A stretch of 63,795 nucleotides of DNA from Terriglobales bacterium (GTDB lineage: Bacteria; Acidobacteriota; Terriglobia; Terriglobales; Acidobacteriaceae). Shown here piece after piece: positions 60,268 to 63,795 of the stretch (position 1 is the first letter of the stretch; every line of letters begins with the position of its first letter). The stretch covers positions 1-63,795 of the forward strand of contig DATMPC010000076.1 of NCBI GenBank assembly GCA_035567895.1, given 5' to 3'. The notes below the pieces were generated by a model, which searched no databases, was not told where the DNA came from, and was given only the letters and a program-made list of their open reading frames with translations. Made by a program: the position numbers and the translations under genes.

Positions 60268-61320
60268 ATGCCGAACAAGATCCCCATCGGAATACTTGGC
60301 GCGACCGGCATGGTCGGACAGCGTTTTGTGCAGCTCCTGGAGCACCATCCTTGGTTCGAGGTGACATGGCTGGCGGCTTCTGAGCGTTCATCCGGACTTT
60401 CTTATGCTGAAGCCGCGCGCTGGAAGTTGAACACGCCCATTCCTGAGCGTGTCGCCGGGATGCGCGTGAGTGATGCCGCACCCGATGGCGCGCCCAAAGT
60501 CATTTTTGCGGCCCTCGATGCAGGAATTGCAAAGGAACTCGAGCCGAAGTTTGCTGAGGCTGGGCACGCCGTCATCACCAACTCCAGCGCGTTTCGGATG
60601 CAGGCAGACGTGCCGCTGGTGATTCCCGAGGTAAACGGCGATCACCTGAAGCTGATCGACAAGCAACCGTCCCGCAAGCGCAACGGCGGATTCATCGCCA
60701 CAAACCCAAATTGCTCCGCTATCGGACTCGTCATGGCGCTGGCTCCGCTTCACCGTGTCTTCGGCGTGGAAGCGGTCTTCGTAGCAACCATGCAGGCCGT
60801 GAGTGGCGCTGGATACCCGGGCGTCGCTTCGCTCGACATCCTCGGCAACGTAATTCCGTTTATTCCCAAAGAAGAAGAGAAACTGGAAGCCGAAACCCGG
60901 AAGCTCTTGGGCGTGCTGGAAAACGGAGCGGTAAAGGATGCTGCGTTCAAGATCAGCGCGCAGTGCAACCGCGTCGCGGTGGAAGATGGCCACACGGAAT
61001 CTGTTTCGATCAAGTTGAAAAAGTCAGCCAGAGCAGAGGAGATTCTGGAGCAGTGGCGTTCGTTCCGCGCTCGTCCTCAGGAGATTTCGCTGCCCACGGC
61101 TCCCGAGCATCCAGTGATTTATGACAGCTCAGTCGACCGTCCTCAGCCGCGCCTCGACGTGAATCGCGGACGCGGAATGAGCGCCACTGTCGGGCGTCTG
61201 CGTCCGTGCGGGTTGCTCGACTGGAAGTTCAGCGTTTTGTCGCACAACACGATTCGTGGCGCGGCAGGCGCTGCGCTGCTCAATGCTGAGCTGCTCAAGT
61301 ACGATGGATACTTGTGTTGA
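60268..61320 (+). CDS. asd: Aspartate-semialdehyde dehydrogenase
   Basis: A 350-residue NADPH enzyme that reduces aspartyl phosphate to the semialdehyde, the branch point to lysine, threonine and methionine. IPIGILGATGMVGQRFVQLL (about 5-24) is the nucleotide-binding start, SSAFRMQADVPLVIPEVNGD (near 108) follows, and the active-site cysteine is in ATNPNCSAIGLVMAL (near 150). SGAGYPGVASLD (near 185) and the late histidine region QCNRVAVEDGHTESV (near 232) fit the long-form archaeal/fungal-like class. The ATG at 60268 is preferred over a GTG 16 codons upstream. lysC and dapB follow on the same strand. Confidence 0.93.
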   Translation: MPNKIPIGILGATGMVGQRFVQLLEHHPWFEVTWLAASERSSGLSYAEAARWKLNTPIPERVAGMRVSDAAPDGAPKVIFAALDAGIAKELEPKFAEAGHAVITNSSAFRMQADVPLVIPEVNGDHLKLIDKQPSRKRNGGFIATNPNCSAIGLVMALAPLHRVFGVEAVFVATMQAVSGAGYPGVASLDILGNVIPFIPKEEEKLEAETRKLLGVLENGAVKDAAFKISAQCNRVAVEDGHTESVSIKLKKSARAEEILEQWRSFRARPQEISLPTAPEHPVIYDSSVDRPQPRLDVNRGRGMSATVGRLRPCGLLDWKFSVLSHNTIRGAAGAALLNAELLKYDGYLC

Positions 61321-61350
61321 GCTCGCCCTTTCGATGAACTCAAGACAAAA

Positions 61351-61480
61351 GCAACTGCAACAACTCACGCAGATTTACACGGATTTAGGGCTTCACGCAG
61401 ATTTGAAGGAAACAAAGTGTTCCCACTCAAAATCTGCGTCCATCCATGAATCTGCGTCTATCTGCGTGAGCAGTTGTTTT
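61351..61480. repeat. CACGCAGATTTAC-type inverted repeat
   Basis: GCAACTGCAACAACTCACGC then AGATTTACACGGATTT at the left; AAATCTGCGTCCATC, ATGAATCTGCGTCTATCTGC, GTGAGCAGTTG at the right. It separates asd from lysC. Confidence 0.85.
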
Positions 61481-61494
61481 TCCCGGAGCTGCCG

Positions 61495-62868
61495 ATGATC
61501 GTAATGAAATTCGGTGGCACCTCCGTGGAAGACAGTTCCGCGATCGATCGCGCCGCGAAGATCGTGGCCAGTCGTCGCGATCGCATACCGGTCGTAGTCG
61601 TCAGCGCGATGTCCAAGGTCACCGACCAACTACTTGCAGCCGGCGCAGCCGCAGGTGCTGGTGATCCGGACAAGGCACTCGAGCTTTCGCGTGGATTGCG
61701 CGAGCGTCATTATTCCACTGCAGGTGAATTGCTCGGCACCGGATTATTCACGCAATTTCATTCCGAGCTCGAATCCGAATTTGACGCGCTGGACGAACTA
61801 CTGCGCGGGATCGCCGCCGTAGGCGAGCTGACTCCACGCACTACCGACTTAATCGCTTCGTTCGGTGAACGGATTTCCAGCCGGATGGTGGCGTCCGCAT
61901 TCTCCGTGCGCGATTTGCCCGCGGCGCATGTCGACTCCCGCAAGTGCGTGATCACCGACGCGAACCACACCAAAGCGGTACCTCTTTTCCCTGAGATCGA
62001 TCTTCGCCTCGCCCATCTCGTCAAGCCGCTGCTCGATAAGAAGCAAATTCCCATTATGGGAGGATTCATCGGCAGTACTCGCGAAGGAGCAACGACGACG
62101 TTGGGACGAGGCGGCTCAGATTTCACCGCCGCTATCGTTGGCGCCGGACTCGGAGCGGAATCGATCGAGATTTGGACGGACGTCGACGGCATGATGACCA
62201 CCGACCCACGGCTGTGCAAGGATGCGCACCGTATTCGCACAATCAGCTTCGACGAAGCCGCCGAACTCGCCTATTTCGGGGCCAAGGTCCTGCACCCTGC
62301 GACGCTATTGCCGGCGGTGCAGAAGGACATTCCCGTACTTGTCCTGAACTCTCGCAACCCATCCTGTGAAGGTACGCGAATCACCGCCCGAGCTCCACAG
62401 TGCCGCAATTATTTCAAAGCTATCGCAGCGAAGCGTCGAATCACCATCGTGGATGTAGTGGCCACGCGCATGCTGATGGCGCATGGCTTTCTGAAAAGCA
62501 TCTTCGAAGTGTTCGACCGCCATCGCTGTCCCGTGGACATGGTTTCGACATCAGAAGTGAGCGTTTCACTGACGGTCGATTCGACCGAAGCGATTCCCGC
62601 AATCGCCGCTGATCTCGAACAGCTCGCGGACGTGAAGTATGAGGGCCGTAAGGCGATAGTCTGCTTGGTGGGGGAGAACATCCGCGGCACCCGTGGCATC
62701 GCCGCAAAAGTGTTCGGCGCGCTCCCGGAGACGAACGTGCGCATGATCTCCCAGGGAGCTTCAGAGATCAACATCAGCTTCGTGATCGAGGAAGACGATG
62801 TGGACGAGACCGTGCGAACACTACACAAGGTATTCTTCGCCGATCCCGATCCGGCGATCTTCGCTTGA
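61495..62868 (+). CDS. lysC: Aspartokinase
   Basis: A 457-residue kinase that phosphorylates aspartate. The start MIVMKFGGTSVEDSSAIDRA has the KFGGTS motif; an ATG seven codons upstream is less likely. SFGERISSRMVASAFSVRDL (near 122) and TTTLGRGGSDFTAAIVGAGL (near 202) form the aspartate and ATP sites, EIWTDVDGMMTTDPRLCKDA (near 225) continues. Two ACT domains lie at about 320-457 (VVATRMLMAHGFLKSIFEVF, RGTRGIAAKVFGALPETNVR). Feedback control by lysine or threonine is expected. The length matches the single-chain lysine-sensitive class. It is flanked on both sides by repeats. Confidence 0.94.
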   Translation: MIVMKFGGTSVEDSSAIDRAAKIVASRRDRIPVVVVSAMSKVTDQLLAAGAAAGAGDPDKALELSRGLRERHYSTAGELLGTGLFTQFHSELESEFDALDELLRGIAAVGELTPRTTDLIASFGERISSRMVASAFSVRDLPAAHVDSRKCVITDANHTKAVPLFPEIDLRLAHLVKPLLDKKQIPIMGGFIGSTREGATTTLGRGGSDFTAAIVGAGLGAESIEIWTDVDGMMTTDPRLCKDAHRIRTISFDEAAELAYFGAKVLHPATLLPAVQKDIPVLVLNSRNPSCEGTRITARAPQCRNYFKAIAAKRRITIVDVVATRMLMAHGFLKSIFEVFDRHRCPVDMVSTSEVSVSLTVDSTEAIPAIAADLEQLADVKYEGRKAIVCLVGENIRGTRGIAAKVFGALPETNVRMISQGASEINISFVIEEDDVDETVRTLHKVFFADPDPAIFA

Positions 62869-62874
62869 AGCCGA

Positions 62875-63053
62875 TTTCACCACGGAGACACGGGGGCACG
62901 GAGAAAAGAACCGGGGCGTAACCACAAAGGGCACAAGGACGAAGGAAGAGGATTGCAAATCAGGCTCGAATCTCTTTTGGTTTTTCCTTCGTGCACCTTC
63001 GTGTCCTTCGTGGTTTCACACTGGGTGTTGTTTTTTGTGCCTCCACGTGAAAT
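62875..63053. repeat. CACGGAG/CACGAAGG inverted repeat between lysC and dapB
   Basis: TTTCACCACGGAGACACGGG at the left, inner CCACAAAGGGCACAAGGACG against CTTCGTGCACCTTCGTGTCC, then CTTCGTGGTTTCAC and the outer CTCCACGTGAAA at the right. It has the same nested plan as the copies in the tol-pal operon. Confidence 0.85.
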
Positions 63054-63062
63054 AGAGTTCGA

Positions 63063-63749
63063 ATGAACCTCCTACTGCTGGGCCACGGCAAAACCGGATC
63101 GCTTGTAGCTGAAGTCGCGCGACAGCGTGGACACGATCTGCAAGTGCTCTCGTCACGCGACAACGAACACGCTAGTGCGCTCACTCCGGAGCGTCTCCGC
63201 GATGTCGATGTCGTGATCGACTTCACCAACCCTGACGCAGTATTGGAGAACATGCAGGCCTGCATTCGCATCAAGAAGGCAATGGTTGTCGGGACAACAG
63301 GGTGGTATCAGCATCTGGAGGAGATCGAGCGGCAGGTCCTGGATGCACGCGCAGCGCTACTCTACGGATCAAATTTTTCTATCGGCGTGAACGTCTTCTT
63401 CGAAATCGCCGCAGCTGCTGCGCAGGGTGTGGGCCACGGCTACTCGCCACGCATCGTCGAACGCCATCACACGGAGAAGAAGGACGCTCCGTCGGGAACG
63501 GCAGTCTCCATTCAGCGCATCGTTGCCGAAGTGGGAAAAGTTAAGCCGGAGATTACCTCTGTGCGCGAAGGAGACACAATTGGCGCACACGTGCTCCTGC
63601 TTGATGGTCCCGATGACACCATGATGCTCGTGCATGACGCCAAGAACCGCCGCGGCTTTGCCGAAGGAGCGGTGCGAGCCGCTGAGTGGCTAAAGGGGAA
63701 GAGCGGCTTCTACGAATTTCGCAAAATCTTCCGCGAGCTTCCGAAGTAG
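63063..63749 (+). CDS. dapB: 4-hydroxy-tetrahydrodipicolinate reductase
   Basis: A 228-residue reductase of the lysine/diaminopimelate pathway. LLLLGHGKTGSLVAEVARQR (about 3-22) is the NAD(P) loop with GHGKTG in place of GxxGxMG; VVIDFTNPDAVLENM (near 50) and VVGTTGWYQH (near 74) are typical. IVERHHTEKKDAPSGTAVSI (about 133-152) contains the catalytic His pair, the Lys and the substrate loop. It is somewhat shorter than E. coli DapB (273). With asd and lysC it supplies meso-diaminopimelate for peptidoglycan. A new CACGAAGG repeat starts just after the stop. Confidence 0.93.
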   Translation: MNLLLLGHGKTGSLVAEVARQRGHDLQVLSSRDNEHASALTPERLRDVDVVIDFTNPDAVLENMQACIRIKKAMVVGTTGWYQHLEEIERQVLDARAALLYGSNFSIGVNVFFEIAAAAAQGVGHGYSPRIVERHHTEKKDAPSGTAVSIQRIVAEVGKVKPEITSVREGDTIGAHVLLLDGPDDTMMLVHDAKNRRGFAEGAVRAAEWLKGKSGFYEFRKIFRELPK

Positions 63750-63757
63750 AAACGGCG

Positions 63758-63795
63758 AACACGAAGGTCACGAAGGAAAACCCACGGTCACGAAG
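63758..63795. repeat. Left arm of another CACGAAGG repeat, cut by the window edge
   Basis: GAACACGAAGGTCACGAAGG then AAAACCCACGGTCACGAAG. Nine-base units; the right arm would lie beyond the window. Confidence 0.8.

Overview
The window looks like a chromosomal segment of an acidobacterium (Acidobacteriota, probably Terriglobia), with GC near 58-60% judged by eye. The case rests on several features together: the start of an acidobacterial-type duplicated orphan permease, very large TonB-dependent receptors with an N-terminal carboxypeptidase-regulatory domain, a Tol-Pal operon that uses a TonB-like protein in the TolA position, hopanoid genes, and intergenic gaps packed with palindromic repeats. 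There is no rRNA, CRISPR array, prophage or conventional insertion sequence.

Layout. 1-8.0 kb (minus strand): an edge-truncated permease, then the operon ispH-shc-hpnH-unknown (isoprenoid supply, hopene cyclisation, adenosyl transfer), then recN. 8.0-8.5 kb: a palindrome-bounded element carrying a frameshifted GIY-YIG nuclease gene. 8.6-14.6 kb (plus): the Tol-Pal envelope operon tolQ-tolR-tonB/tolA-tolB-pal-cpoB, with a repeat in almost every gap. 14.7-16.4 kb: a PIN-domain toxin-like pair, a decayed antitoxin-like fragment, a small 2Fe-2S protein and a short hydrophilic protein. 16.7-25.2 kb: an S9 peptidase, a DapA-family aldolase, korAB (2-oxoacid:ferredoxin oxidoreductase), hpnA-hpnG and tRNA-Arg. 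25.2-35.3 kb: a YCII protein, an FG-GAP protein, an APC permease, a secreted protein with an LPxT-like tail, threonine synthase, an alanyl-tRNA editing protein, tRNA-Ala, an MFS transporter and a small secreted protein. 35.4-46.2 kb: an M23 peptidase, GH29 fucosidase, methyltransferase, GH97 glycosidase, prolyl oligopeptidase and a mutase large subunit. 46.2-51.3 kb: an ECF sigma/anti-sigma pair, a palindrome-bounded four-helix-bundle gene, aroK, a secreted unknown and an AI-2E transporter. 51.3-60 kb: two tandem TonB-dependent receptors sharing a promoter; the second is frameshifted. 60.2-63.8 kb: asd, lysC and dapB of the aspartate/lysine pathway.

How the genes work together. Three themes stand out: envelope building and maintenance (hopanoids, Tol-Pal, M23, receptors), scavenging of polysaccharide and peptide (GH29, GH97, S9 proteases, TonB receptors, permeases), and aspartate-family amino acids (asd, lysC, dapB, thrC, a DapA-like protein). 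hpnH/shc and hpnA/hpnG lie about 20 kb apart but belong to the same hopanoid tailoring route.

The most unusual layer is intergenic. At least ten sequence families of inverted repeats occupy the gaps. One is a nested palindrome of about 165-190 bp ending in CTGTCATCCTGAG, with five copies. Others are inverted arms built of 7-9 base units. Some arms enclose a small gene (GIY-YIG nuclease, four-helix-bundle protein, perhaps the PIN pair), and some supply the start or stop codons of neighbouring genes (tolB start, stop of the gene at 27183, tail of the anti-sigma factor). All coordinates and motifs were read by eye; no database search was possible.
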